Shown here in pieces: positions 54,215 through 62,835 of a DNA stretch of 64,000 bases (positions are counted from its first letter, which is position 1; every line of letters begins with the position of its first letter). The translations under genes were made by a program, and so were the position numbers. The notes under the pieces were generated by a model. The model made no database searches. It saw only the letters and a program-made list of their open reading frames with translations, and was not told where the DNA came from. The DNA is taken from NCBI GenBank assembly GCA_964437365.1, contig CAYTGM010000007.1, positions 124,001 to 188,000 of the forward strand. Direction: 5' to 3'. Origin of the DNA: CAYTGM01 sp964437365. GTDB lineage: Bacteria > Sumerlaeota > Sumerlaeia > SLMS01.

Positions 54215-54242
54215 GAGCCGGTCACCGATCGGCGCTCCCAGG
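54215..54242 (-). repeat. Single REP box adjacent to the RAYT start
   Basis: An inverted copy of the 28-base box with one changed base (CCGATCGG for CCGACCGG). It ends 13 bp before the RAYT ATG and borders the ribosome site GGAGAGGG (54241-54248). Confidence 0.75.
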
Positions 54243-54255
54243 AGAGGGTTTGTTC

Positions 54256-54918
54256 ATGTCTGATGCTCCTGATACCAATATTATTGAAGAACAACGAGGA
54301 TGGTATAGTCGTCATTATCTTCCGCACGCTGATTTTGCTCATAAACTTCAAAGTATCACCTACCGTCTTTGGGATAGTCTACCACAAAAGGTTTTAGTCC
54401 GTATTCAAGAAGAACTGAAACTCGTCGATATTGATAGACAGAAAGTTGAACGACGCAGGAAAATAGAGAGTTGGCTGGACACTGGTATTGGTTGCTGCGC
54501 TCTTGCCGATCCAACCGCTGCGAAACTGATCATTGAAAATTGGAAGCACTTTGATCAGAAGCGCTACGATTTAGTGGCATACGTTGTCATGCCTAATCAT
54601 GTTCACGTCTTAATCCGACCATACGAAGGTAATTCTCTTGGTGAGATCATCAGGTCGTGGAAGACTCATACCGGCAGGTGGATCAATGAGGGAATCCGAG
54701 AGGGTCGTATTAAAGTTCGAAGAAAACACTCGGAGCTTGATAACCAGAAGAATAGCCAATTGGGCGAAGGAGCGTTTTGGATGCGTGAGTACTGGGATCG
54801 CTATATACGAGATGAGAATCATTACAACAATACAGTTCGTTACATCCACAACAATCCTGTAAAAGCAGGCCTGGTCAAAGAGCCAGAACACTGGCCTTTC
54901 AGCAGCGCCACGAGGTAG
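54256..54918 (+). CDS. REP-associated tyrosine transposase (RAYT), Y1/IS200-like
   Basis: The 220-residue protein is a Y1-transposase relative. It has the metal-binding MPNHVHVLI (H115-V-H117) and the downstream EYWDRYIRDENHYNNTVRYI with candidate nucleophile Tyr179, followed by the family ending NNPVKAGLVKEPEHWPFSSA. RAYTs bind and nick single-stranded REP palindromes. ATG 54256 is preferred over TTG 54250 because GGAGAGGG lies 8 nt upstream. The gene is embedded between 342-bp direct repeats whose boxes are GC-rich palindromes, the expected substrate. No IS200 terminal structure flanks it directly. Confidence 0.92.
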   Translation: MSDAPDTNIIEEQRGWYSRHYLPHADFAHKLQSITYRLWDSLPQKVLVRIQEELKLVDIDRQKVERRRKIESWLDTGIGCCALADPTAAKLIIENWKHFDQKRYDLVAYVVMPNHVHVLIRPYEGNSLGEIIRSWKTHTGRWINEGIREGRIKVRRKHSELDNQKNSQLGEGAFWMREYWDRYIRDENHYNNTVRYIHNNPVKAGLVKEPEHWPFSSATR

Positions 54919-54920
54919 TC

Positions 54921-55262
54921 CCTGGGAGCGCCGGTCGGTGACCGGCTCAGTTTCCAGCAACGTGAGGCTGGCTGTTGCGACTCATGTTAGAGAATGGATG
55001 TAGGATGAAGAATCAATACCCTGGTAATTGAGTTTTGGAGGTTGCTGGAATATAACCGAGCCGGTCAGTTACGCCTTCTATGTTAGGAACACTTGTCCCT
55101 GGGAGCGCCGGTCGGTGACCGGCTCAGTTTCCAGCAACGTGAGGCTGGCTGTTGCGACTCATGTTAGAGAATGGACGTAAGATGAAGAATCAATACCCTG
55201 GTAATTGGGTTTTGGATGTTGCTGGAATATAACCGAGCCGGTCACCGACCGGCGCTCCCAGG
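54921..55262. repeat. 342-bp direct repeat, downstream copy (REP/BIME-like)
   Basis: The segment matches 53796-54137 in order and length: unit C (54921-55097) equals unit A and unit D (55098-55262, 165 bp) equals unit B. Units B, C and D read GCAAC...GTTGC in an internal hairpin where unit A reads GTAAC...GTTAC, a paired substitution. The segment begins 3 bases after the RAYT stop, so the direct repeats frame a 783-bp core with the transposase. Confidence 0.85.
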
Positions 55263-55418
55263 AATTTATTCCAAACTTTTTTTGTAGTTTTCCCAGGCTC
55301 AGTTTGGTCTGTGAAAACGCAACGGACAAAACCATTGATTACTATTCACGTTTGTGAAGGGTTCTCATTTGAGCTCATACTAAATCTGAGGCAATAACGT
55401 ACCAACAAGGATCTCTTT
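55263..55418. other. Intergenic region before the SDR gene
   Basis: This 156-base stretch holds the SDR ribosome site AAGGA about 7 nt before ATG 55419. Nothing else was recognised. Confidence 0.4.
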
Positions 55419-56132
55419 ATGAACCTGACAGAAGTTAAAGCGATTATCACAGGAGCCAATCGAGGCATCGGTTTTGAAATCGCCCGAGCTTTGGAGGAAG
55501 AAGGAGCAGAGGTTGTCATCTCTGGAAGAGACGAAGAAGCCGTCAAGAAGGCAGCAGACGAACTGGGCGTTCATGGCTGTAAGGCTGACGTCACGAGTGA
55601 AGAAGAAGTGGAGAAGCTTTTTGCTTATGGGATTGAGAAAATGGGGTCGGTCAATGTGCTGGTGAACAATGCAGGAGTCGGCAGGTTTTCTCCTCTGACC
55701 GAAACCAGTATAGACGAATTTCAAAAGCAGTGGGAAGTCAATACAAGAGGAGTTTTTCTGGCGGGTCGAGAAGCGGCGAAACACTTCAAGGAAAAGAAGT
55801 ACGGTAACATTATTAATATGGGATCGTCGTCGGCAGTGAAGGGGTCTCCCGGTGGATCGGCTTACGTCTCCAGCAAGTTTGCTGTGTCGGGTTTGACGGA
55901 ATGCTGGCGGGCAGAGCTCCGACCGTTCAATATTCGCGTGATGCAGGTGAATCCGAGCGAAGTCATCACCGACTTTCACGGTAAGGCTGGTCTCGAACAT
56001 CGCAATGCCGATCGTAAGCTCAAGTCATCCGAGGTTGCTCATGTTGTTGTTTCGATGTTGGCGATGAATGATGTGGGTTTTATCCCGAGCGCGGGAATCT
56101 GGGCAACAAATCCCTGGGGCGATGGAGGGTGA
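55419..56132 (+). CDS. Short-chain dehydrogenase/reductase
   Basis: The 237-residue protein is a classical SDR. The cofactor site is T-G-A-N-R-G-I-G (about 10-17), VLVNNAGVG is the NNAG element, and the catalytic residues are in S134-area MGSSSAVKG and Y-V-S-S-K. The substrate is unknown. Residue SGRDEEA after the second strand (Arg at the NADP position) favours NADP(H). It is 156 bp after the RAYT repeats and about 130 bp before larE. Confidence 0.94.
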   Translation: MNLTEVKAIITGANRGIGFEIARALEEEGAEVVISGRDEEAVKKAADELGVHGCKADVTSEEEVEKLFAYGIEKMGSVNVLVNNAGVGRFSPLTETSIDEFQKQWEVNTRGVFLAGREAAKHFKEKKYGNIINMGSSSAVKGSPGGSAYVSSKFAVSGLTECWRAELRPFNIRVMQVNPSEVITDFHGKAGLEHRNADRKLKSSEVAHVVVSMLAMNDVGFIPSAGIWATNPWGDGG

Positions 56133-56264
56133 TGGTTCCTTAGGGTTCTTCCTGATGAATTCGTTCATACTTCTCTCTCATGAGAAGATTTCCGTTTTAA
56201 TCATCGAAACCTTGTGAAGACTTTCTCTCAGGCGCGGAGATTGCCTCCTCATGATTAGCAATTA

Positions 56265-57116
56265 ATGGATACCAAGGGTTCAAACCACGTGCAAGAGCTT
56301 CTAAATCAGCTAAAAGAAAAGATACAAGAGTTTGGCGACCGTGTTGTGGTTGCATGGTCGGGAGGTGTTGATTCGACGGTGGTGGCGAAGGCTGCTCAGT
56401 TGGCTCTCGGTGAGAAAGCTCTGTGTGTGGTGGCTAAGTCTGAGTCGAATACCGACGAGGACATCGAGCTCTGCCGGGAAATCGCAGAGGCACATGGTAT
56501 CAATTACGAAGTTATTGAGTACAGCGAGATTGCCATTCCGAACTACGCTGAGAATCCCACAAATCGCTGCTTTTTCTGCAAGGATGAGCTCTATAAAAGA
56601 CTCAATGTGGTAGCGGAGAATTATGGTGATTGTGTAGTGCTGGACGGCTCAAACGCTGATGATGCGGGAGATTATCGTCCTGGATTGACGGCTGTGGCTC
56701 AGCGCGGCGTTCGTTCTCCTCTGAAAGAATTGGGTATCAGTAAGGTGCAAGTGAGAGAGCTTGCGGAGTCTCTGGGGTTACCGAATCATGATAAACCATC
56801 TTCTCCCTGTTTGAGCTCGCGGGTGCCTTATGGTCAGGAGATTACGAAGGAAAAGCTGGATCAGATTGCAAAGGCGGAAAAGTATCTGCGGGTTCTTGGA
56901 TTTTCAGAATTTCGGTGTCGCCATCATGGAGATGTCGCCCGTCTTGAGATTCAGCCTGATGAGTTTGACCGAGTGCTCCAGCACAGGCAGGCGATTGTGA
57001 CAGAATTCCGCATGTTGGGGTTTTTGTGGGTGAGTCTGGACCTGGCGGGATTCAAGAGCGGCGGCCTCAACGCGCTTGTTGATGAGAAAACGCTGGAAAC
57101 TCATAAGTCGGTTTGA
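56265..57116 (+). CDS. larE: ATP-dependent sacrificial sulfur transferase LarE-like
   Basis: The 283-residue protein is a PP-loop ATPase of the LarE/NAD-synthase-like family. S-G-G-V-D-S at 32-37 is the PP-loop; NPTNRCFFCKDELYKRL (C102/C105) and HDKPSSPCLSSRVPYGQEIT (C182, in the position of the sacrificial cysteine) match LarE. LarE adds sulfur to nicotinic acid-derived cofactor during nickel-pincer nucleotide synthesis for lactate racemase. LarB and LarC genes are not within the window. A few LarE-like proteins may serve other sulfur transfers, so the assignment to NPN cofactor is provisional. Confidence 0.9.
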   Translation: MDTKGSNHVQELLNQLKEKIQEFGDRVVVAWSGGVDSTVVAKAAQLALGEKALCVVAKSESNTDEDIELCREIAEAHGINYEVIEYSEIAIPNYAENPTNRCFFCKDELYKRLNVVAENYGDCVVLDGSNADDAGDYRPGLTAVAQRGVRSPLKELGISKVQVRELAESLGLPNHDKPSSPCLSSRVPYGQEITKEKLDQIAKAEKYLRVLGFSEFRCRHHGDVARLEIQPDEFDRVLQHRQAIVTEFRMLGFLWVSLDLAGFKSGGLNALVDEKTLETHKSV

Positions 57117-57270
57117 TTTAAGCTTTTACGGCGACGTTGACTTGCTTTGAAAGAAGAACTCTTGCAGCCGATTGGGTACTTGACTAAGAGCTTTGAAGAA
57201 ATAAATGGCGAGCTTTGAGACACGTTGAAACGATTTCAGAATAGATGAATTATAGAAAGGATTGGGGAAA

Positions 57271-58446
57271 ATGATCTTTGATTTGAGAAAAACTCTGGCA
57301 GGAACAATCGTGGCGGCTGCTGCAATGCTGCTTACCCAGCCAGCATCAGCGTCCGATCAGGCTGTTGACTATCGTAAACCGCTGGTTGTGAATCAGCAAG
57401 CGGTCGATCTTGAAAAGAAGGCTGAAGGAGCGCTGGTATTTGAGAAAAGTTCGATCGATTTTGGAAAGGTAGATGAAGGTGAAGTCGTTCCCATCGACTT
57501 TCCTGTCACCAATACATCAGACAAGACAATTCAGATTAAAGAGATTAAGACGGGTTGTGGCTGCACAGCAAAGAGCGACACCAACCCAACAAAGCTTGGC
57601 CCCGGCGAAAGCTCAACAATTGGAGTTGTCTATAAGACTCAGGGGCGCCGCGGCACTGCCAGTAGAACAATCAGTATCTATACAGACGAAGAGACTCAGT
57701 CGGTTTATCGGGTTTCTTTTAGTGGTTACGTAACAACTCCGCTCTACTATGAGAAGTCCGTTCTTGATTTCGGCGATATTGATGCTGGCTCGGAAAGCAC
57801 TCAGCAGGTTAAGCTTTTCTGCAATATTCCTGAAGGTGTGGACATAACCAACACGCGTGCAACAAACAGTGAGATAACCGCTGAAGTGATTGATAGTGAG
57901 CGGGTTAACACAGGTGATTTCAATGGGTACGAGTACACATTAGAAGTCACAATTCCTGCTTCAACTAAGGTTGGACCCTTTGCTGAACGTCTCATGATCG
58001 AAACCAATTCCGAAAAAGGAAAGCTCAATCCGCTGATCCTTCGCGGGAAAATCGTGGGGGAACTCGAATATAGCCCCAACAGGCTTTATTCCTCCGTTTC
58101 TTTTGAGCAGGAAGTGAAGAGAACGATTACTCTTTCCTCAAGAAAAGAAGTCCCTTTCGAAGTGACGCGGGTAGAAACAGACAGGGATATACCGATCGAA
58201 TACGAGATTAAAGATGGAAGTAATGAGTTCAATAAAATCATTACGGCAACCATGAAGGCAGGTAAAGAACGTCGTACTTATCAGGGTAATACCGTTGTCT
58301 ATTTTAAGTCGGGAGATAAAGAGGAAGAATCCAGCCTGTCTATCTCAACCATTATGGTAGTACGCCCTGAGCGACAGGTGATTCGCCGTCCCGCCAACGC
58401 AGACAGCGAAGCTCGACTGACAAAACCCGGAGCAGATCCTTCCTAA
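57271..58446 (+). CDS. Secreted DUF1573 protein
   Basis: The protein (about 391 residues from ATG 57271; TTG 57262 would add three residues) has a signal peptide ending ASA. Residues about 48-150 are the DUF1573 module: SIDFGKVDEGEVVPIDFPVT, IKEIKTGCGCTAKSDTNP (GCGC motif) and LGPGESSTIGVVYKT. A second similar module begins near SVLDFGDIDAGSESTQQVKL. DUF1573 is common in Bacteroidetes and other outer-membrane bacteria, with unclear function. Its stop TAA is directly followed by the ATG of the rhodanese gene, forming an operon of five genes. Confidence 0.85.
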   Translation: MIFDLRKTLAGTIVAAAAMLLTQPASASDQAVDYRKPLVVNQQAVDLEKKAEGALVFEKSSIDFGKVDEGEVVPIDFPVTNTSDKTIQIKEIKTGCGCTAKSDTNPTKLGPGESSTIGVVYKTQGRRGTASRTISIYTDEETQSVYRVSFSGYVTTPLYYEKSVLDFGDIDAGSESTQQVKLFCNIPEGVDITNTRATNSEITAEVIDSERVNTGDFNGYEYTLEVTIPASTKVGPFAERLMIETNSEKGKLNPLILRGKIVGELEYSPNRLYSSVSFEQEVKRTITLSSRKEVPFEVTRVETDRDIPIEYEIKDGSNEFNKIITATMKAGKERRTYQGNTVVYFKSGDKEEESSLSISTIMVVRPERQVIRRPANADSEARLTKPGADPS

Positions 58447-58992
58447 ATGGAGAAAACCTGGGGAATCAGACTAATCATACTTTTAGGCGTCCCTGCGATT
58501 ATCGCGGGGATGCACGCTTTTAGTCGGCCGCTTTCCCTGAAAGACCCTTCAAAAAAGTCTCAGCTTAAAGAACAAAGACCAACTGGGGAAGAAGGCAGTA
58601 GCCATACTTCAGGTGAAGAGCAGAAGTCCTCATCCGAGGAGCCATCTGGTATAGATGCCCAGCTCCAGCAAGCCTACGATGATTGGCTCATGGGAGACGG
58701 AGTTGCCTTCGTTGATGCAAGGCCAATTGAATATTACGAGCAGGGGCATATTCCAGGAGCGTTCAGCCTTCCTTTTTCCGACTTTATGACTGGTACCCCG
58801 GCAGCGGTTGATTTGCTTCCATTAGACCAGAAAGTCTATATTTATTGTGATGGCGGCGATTGTGACTCGTCTCATAAAGTATCAAGGCAACTCGAGCTTT
58901 ACGGCTATACAGATCTTGAGGTGTTAGAGGCGGGCTTTCCTGCCTGGAGAGATGCAGGTTTCGAAGTTGAAGAAGGACCGCCGATGTTCTGA
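58447..58992 (+). CDS. Membrane-anchored rhodanese-like protein
   Basis: The 181-residue protein has one N-terminal helix (about 7-25), a linker rich in S, E, K and Q (about 35-68) and a C-terminal rhodanese domain with FVDARPIEYYEQGHIPGAFS and the active-site loop Y-C134-D-G-G-D-C139-D-S-S. It may transfer sulfur or sense thiols in the periplasm. The same domain order occurs beside MauE/DoxX membrane proteins in other bacteria. Its ATG begins right after the preceding stop and its stop overlaps the next ATG. Confidence 0.85.
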   Translation: MEKTWGIRLIILLGVPAIIAGMHAFSRPLSLKDPSKKSQLKEQRPTGEEGSSHTSGEEQKSSSEEPSGIDAQLQQAYDDWLMGDGVAFVDARPIEYYEQGHIPGAFSLPFSDFMTGTPAAVDLLPLDQKVYIYCDGGDCDSSHKVSRQLELYGYTDLEVLEAGFPAWRDAGFEVEEGPPMF

Positions 58993-59492
58993 TGGAAAAT
59001 AGCTCTCAGAAAAACGTCTGGAATATGACCTTGTTGATGGCTCGCATCATTGCTGGTGGTGCCCTCGTCTTTGCTGCGTTCCTGAAGCTCTCGGGTGCTT
59101 TCAAAGCCGGTGCTCCTCTTGCCTTTACGGAAGCAATCATGTCGTTCGAGCTGGTTCAATGGCCCCTTGCCGTGTTGATGGCCTACTACCTGCCATGGGT
59201 CGAGCTGATTGCAGGCGTCTGTCTGGTTCTCGGAATATGGACACGTCAGGCAGCGTTTATCTGTCTTTGTGTATACCTTTCTTTCACCTTTGCTCTTGGA
59301 TCGGTTCTGATCCGGGACATGAATATTTCCTGTGGCTGTTTCGGAGGCATTTTCGGCGATTCGACTATCTCAGCAAAGACAATATTTAGAAACCTGGTAT
59401 TCATTGTTTGCAGCTTCCTTCCACTTGCTCTCGGAGGCGGCCACTTCGTGCTTCTCAAAGAAATCGAAGCTGATAAGAAAAGTCACGAGTAA
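58992..59492 (+). CDS. MauE/DoxX-family membrane protein
   Basis: The 166-residue protein has four membrane helices and the short loop motif N-I-S-C-G-C-F-G-G between the third and fourth. The layout resembles MauE (methylamine utilisation) and the DoxX family. Cysteines in CGCFGG may act in electron or thiol transfer. It overlaps the rhodanese gene by 1 bp (TGATG), and the pair is a known association for periplasmic sulfur or disulfide chemistry. There are no mau genes nearby, so a role in methylamine use is unlikely. Confidence 0.85.
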   Translation: MENSSQKNVWNMTLLMARIIAGGALVFAAFLKLSGAFKAGAPLAFTEAIMSFELVQWPLAVLMAYYLPWVELIAGVCLVLGIWTRQAAFICLCVYLSFTFALGSVLIRDMNISCGCFGGIFGDSTISAKTIFRNLVFIVCSFLPLALGGGHFVLLKEIEADKKSHE

Positions 59493-59498
59493 GTCGAT

Positions 59499-61184
59499 AT
59501 GGTATCGGCGAAAAGTACTCATCGAACAGCGTTCACTAATAGCCGTATAGACTCAGAAAAGAACCCGTTTTCTACACGTGCTATCCTCTTTCTTGCTCTA
59601 AGCTGTCTTTCGACAATTTTACTGCAAATACCAACAGAAATTAATCAGGTAGCAGTCTCTGCTGCCGTCCTTTTGCTCATGGCGCTTGTGATTCGGCTAT
59701 TCGCAGGTGGATTGACTCTGAAGAAAGAGGTCGACCTTTTCGTTTCACGTTCCAGTTGTTTTCTGGGTTCTCTGCTTGTGCTGTTGATGCTGGGCCTTCC
59801 AGGCTTATTATCGCTTCATAGAAGCATCTATACGGTTCCAATCGAAAGCCCTGAAAGCTTGAAATTGCTACCGTTATTCGGGCAATTCGTCATGCTTGAA
59901 AACGGATTGGACCCCAGATTCCTGAATGTGATTTGCGTTTGCCTTGTTCTCGGGGTTGGAGCGGCCTTGCTCTATTCTCTCCTCGGCGTTGAGTCACTGA
60001 AGGTTCGCTACTCAGGAAAGTACTTCCTCTTTCCTGTCATTGCGTTCATTTATGCATATTGGACAGTTTCCCCGCTGGCCGAATCTATTTTTCTGGATAC
60101 GCGGCTGATGATTGAGGGAACGTTGCTGGTGTTTGCTGGCATCTTCCTCCTTTGGCGGTGTACGATCCTCGCATTACTGACAACCTTGGGACTGGGTCTC
60201 CTCGACCTGTCCTATCTCCTGATTCTGTTTCCGCAAATCAGTCTTCTTCTCAGAAAAATTGAATCTCCTGTATATCGCCATCTGGCACTGGGGGGTGTCA
60301 TTGCTCTCATTTCTGCTTTAACTCTTCTTCGTGTTTTCTTTATGGGTGAGCTCGAAGTAGAGAGGGTTGTCTCGCCTGAGCTGAGGACTTTGTACCCTCT
60401 TTCTGTTTTGACAAATAGCGATATATATCGGGTGATTCTCCAAGGGGTCTTGACGGTTGCTGCTGGGGTATTTATATTTGGATCGAGTATTTCCAGGAGT
60501 AAAGGATACGTATCGCAACTAATGATGGCGGTCATGATCGCCCTGATGCTGAAAACCCAGGGAAGTATTTACGTGCTGGTCTTCGTAACGATGTTTGTTT
60601 CTTCTTTGTTCTTTCTTTACGAAGATGACGCTTACTTTAAATTGCGCCAGAGGGGGCCAGGCATGATCGTGCTGGCCCTCTTGTTCTTTTTGCTGGTTGT
60701 CGTGTCCTCTTCGAAAGTGCAGGCCAAGAGGTTTGGCCCCTACGCTCGCGAGATGAAACTAATATATGACACCAGCTATTGGAACGGTTTTCAAGTTCCC
60801 AGCGGAGAGATAACGTGGGGTAAAGAGAGAGAGGTGTCTATCGGATTTCATCTGCCCGATCGTCGTGAGAGGACTCTGGTTCTAAATGTTATCACACCAG
60901 GTGGAGATTTTACGCCGCCAAACCCGTTCACAGTCTATTTCAATAAGTTTCATGGTGGAGAGTATATATATCCACCGGACGAATCTGACGAATTGAGAAT
61001 CCCAGTCCCAGCAGGAGAACAAATCGTCGGATATAACGAGATCAGAATACGGTCTCAGTGGAAAGATACTCCTGTGGCTCTGGGGCTATCCAGAGATGAT
61101 TACAGATGGATATCGATTGGTGTAAGGGGAGTTGAAATTGTAGAAAGTGATTATCTCAAAGAGGATGAACAGTTGAATGAGTAG
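59499..61184 (+). CDS. Unknown polytopic membrane protein with C-terminal beta-domain
   Basis: The 561-residue protein has about twelve hydrophobic segments within residues 25-410. A soluble C-terminal domain of about 150 residues follows (for example VQAKRFGPYAREMKLIYDTS, VSIGFHLPDRRERTLVLNVI). I do not recognise the family. Its layout recalls glycosyltransferases of the PMT/GT39 class, but no motif confirms that. It is 6 bp after the MauE-like gene and overlaps thiE by 8 bp. Confidence 0.65.
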   Translation: MVSAKSTHRTAFTNSRIDSEKNPFSTRAILFLALSCLSTILLQIPTEINQVAVSAAVLLLMALVIRLFAGGLTLKKEVDLFVSRSSCFLGSLLVLLMLGLPGLLSLHRSIYTVPIESPESLKLLPLFGQFVMLENGLDPRFLNVICVCLVLGVGAALLYSLLGVESLKVRYSGKYFLFPVIAFIYAYWTVSPLAESIFLDTRLMIEGTLLVFAGIFLLWRCTILALLTTLGLGLLDLSYLLILFPQISLLLRKIESPVYRHLALGGVIALISALTLLRVFFMGELEVERVVSPELRTLYPLSVLTNSDIYRVILQGVLTVAAGVFIFGSSISRSKGYVSQLMMAVMIALMLKTQGSIYVLVFVTMFVSSLFFLYEDDAYFKLRQRGPGMIVLALLFFLLVVVSSSKVQAKRFGPYAREMKLIYDTSYWNGFQVPSGEITWGKEREVSIGFHLPDRRERTLVLNVITPGGDFTPPNPFTVYFNKFHGGEYIYPPDESDELRIPVPAGEQIVGYNEIRIRSQWKDTPVALGLSRDDYRWISIGVRGVEIVESDYLKEDEQLNE

Positions 61185-61827
61185 GTCTTTTCCAGAAGGT
61201 CCAGAGCTATACTGCATAACAGATGGAGTCATATGTGGACTAAGTCATCTTGAGCAGGTTGAAGCAATGCTCAAAGGCGGTGCAAAGATTATTCAATTGA
61301 GAGATAAGTCACTATCTGATGATAAGTATACAGCTGTAGCAAAACAATGCCTGGCCCTTACGAAGCCAGCAGGTGCTCTACTTTTTCTCAATGATCGTGT
61401 CCATCTGGTTCATTCAGCTGATGCTGATGGTGTCCATATAGGTCAGGATGATCTATCTCCTGCTGAAGCAAGAAAGCTGATTGGAGAGGATAAGTTTCTT
61501 GGGCTGTCAACGCATAATCATGAACAATTCAAGAGAGGGCTGGAGGCTCCTGTTGATTATCTTGCAGTAGGCCCTGTATATATGACAAAGACAAAAAAGA
61601 ACCCCGACCCAGTTATTGGTGTAGATGGCGTGAAAGAGATTCTGGCGTCGTCAGGTGGGACACTGCCTCAAGTTGTGTTCATCGGTGGTTTGAACGAAAG
61701 CAGAGTCCGGGAGCTTAAGAATCTTTTTCCTGCTGGAGTGTTTGCCGTTATCGGAGGAATTGTAGGTCGTGGGCTTGTGCATGAAAACGTTTCACGGTTT
61801 AAGGCAATCTTAACAGACCAAGATTGA
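61177..61827 (+). CDS. thiE: Thiamine-phosphate synthase
   Basis: The 216-residue protein carries ThiE motifs: Y-C-I-T-D near the N-terminus, GGAKIIQLRDKSLSDDKYTA (about 33-52), LFLNDRVHLVHSADADGVHI, GLSTHNHEQFKRGL, and VDYLAVGPVYMTKTKKNPDP. It joins hydroxymethylpyrimidine diphosphate and thiazole phosphate to make thiamine phosphate in the cytoplasm. It starts with ATG overlapping the stop of the previous gene, so it is expressed with the DUF1573-rhodanese operon. No TPP riboswitch was seen in that operon's leader. Confidence 0.96.
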   Translation: MSRSFPEGPELYCITDGVICGLSHLEQVEAMLKGGAKIIQLRDKSLSDDKYTAVAKQCLALTKPAGALLFLNDRVHLVHSADADGVHIGQDDLSPAEARKLIGEDKFLGLSTHNHEQFKRGLEAPVDYLAVGPVYMTKTKKNPDPVIGVDGVKEILASSGGTLPQVVFIGGLNESRVRELKNLFPAGVFAVIGGIVGRGLVHENVSRFKAILTDQD

Positions 61828-61965
61828 GATGACAAACCATCATAGGTGAATCAGACTATTTGATGTCAGCTGGATGCGAGGTGAGCTGAGCAGGAGAGTG
61901 AGCAGGCTCGGGGGAGCTACAACTTAATCCAACGACAGATTATCATTCAGGAGAAGAGGGAGATC

Positions 61966-62835
61966 ATGCTGAATCGACTTCCTTCGGCCAAGGGTAGAAC
62001 CATGTTCCGCTCTGGGGGCCGAACGACCATTCAATTCGTGGTGGGTACCGTCTTTATAGGTACCATCACCTTCGCCGCCTATCCCACGTTCAGGCAATCA
62101 GAGGAAAGGTCCAATCGAGTGCTCGCGATTAGAGAGCTTAGATCGATCGGTCAAGCGCTGGAGAGTTATCACGCAGACTACACGGTTTATCCAGCGACGA
62201 ACATTTACGGTACACCAGGTATTACGGACGGTTTCAATCTGCCCGGGATGCGCGTTCTATCAACTCCAGTCGCTTATCTGGACAACGCGTTTATCTCGGA
62301 TCCGTTTCCAGCCGAGACATTTACCAGAGAGATCAATCCAACAGGCGGGAAAGTCTTTCCCGTACCGCTTCTTGAATACGATTTCCCGGAACCATTCACT
62401 CCAGAAGAATTCAGGTATCTGAGGTATTTTGCTTTGGGTCCAGATTCCCTGGAGACAAGCTACACCAGCCTTTCAGAAGACCAGAGCTATGTACTTCTTT
62501 CCGCTGGTCCTGACCTGAACGCACCGGACCCAAGGTACCTGTTTCATCCACTATCACAACCCTGGGCTGTGAATGAGAACATCTATGACCCGACCAACGG
62601 TACTGGCTCTTTCGGTGACATTTACCGAACAGGCGGTGTTTTGCCACTGCCCGGGTCCAGTAGTTTCGGAGCCGTTTTTACCAGTGAGCTGTTCACGAAA
62701 GGCTCCTATATTGGCCTGGATCCAGGACCCGTTGACCCAGGGAAAGTTGCAGGGAGCGTTCTGGGTGAAAACCCTGCTGATTATGATATGAATGGGGACA
62801 ATAAGATCGATATCTCGGATGGTTTCGCAGAGTAG
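61966..62835 (+). CDS. Divergent pseudopilin-like secreted protein with dockerin-type ending
   Basis: The 289-residue protein is homologous to the pseudopilin at 6903-7607: RSIGQALESYHADYTVYPAT, MRVLSTPVAYLDNAFISDPF, and NENIYDPTNGTGSFGDIYRT. The N-terminal motif is altered: G-R-T-T-I-Q-F instead of G-F-T-L-I-E, with Gln replacing Glu5. It ends with DYDMNGDNKIDISD, a calcium-loop pattern as in dockerin repeats. The protein may still be exported by its hydrophobic helix, but processing by prepilin peptidase is doubtful. GAGGGA about 5 nt before ATG supports the start. Confidence 0.72.
   Translation: MLNRLPSAKGRTMFRSGGRTTIQFVVGTVFIGTITFAAYPTFRQSEERSNRVLAIRELRSIGQALESYHADYTVYPATNIYGTPGITDGFNLPGMRVLSTPVAYLDNAFISDPFPAETFTREINPTGGKVFPVPLLEYDFPEPFTPEEFRYLRYFALGPDSLETSYTSLSEDQSYVLLSAGPDLNAPDPRYLFHPLSQPWAVNENIYDPTNGTGSFGDIYRTGGVLPLPGSSSFGAVFTSELFTKGSYIGLDPGPVDPGKVAGSVLGENPADYDMNGDNKIDISDGFAE

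Noticed and set aside
54080..54397. 105-codon frame over the REP repeats
   Set aside because: Its product only repeats the translated REP box and it overlaps the RAYT gene out of frame.
53796..55262. CRISPR array
   Set aside because: Repeats are long, palindromic and not regularly spaced with unique spacers; they are REP/BIME units beside a RAYT, with no cas genes.
55380..56000. 206-codon minus-strand frame opposite the SDR gene
   Set aside because: The SDR frame has complete catalytic motifs; the antisense frame has none.
57117..57270. TPP riboswitch upstream of the thiE operon
   Set aside because: The conserved TPP (Thi-box) sequence was not seen in the leader before the DUF1573 gene.
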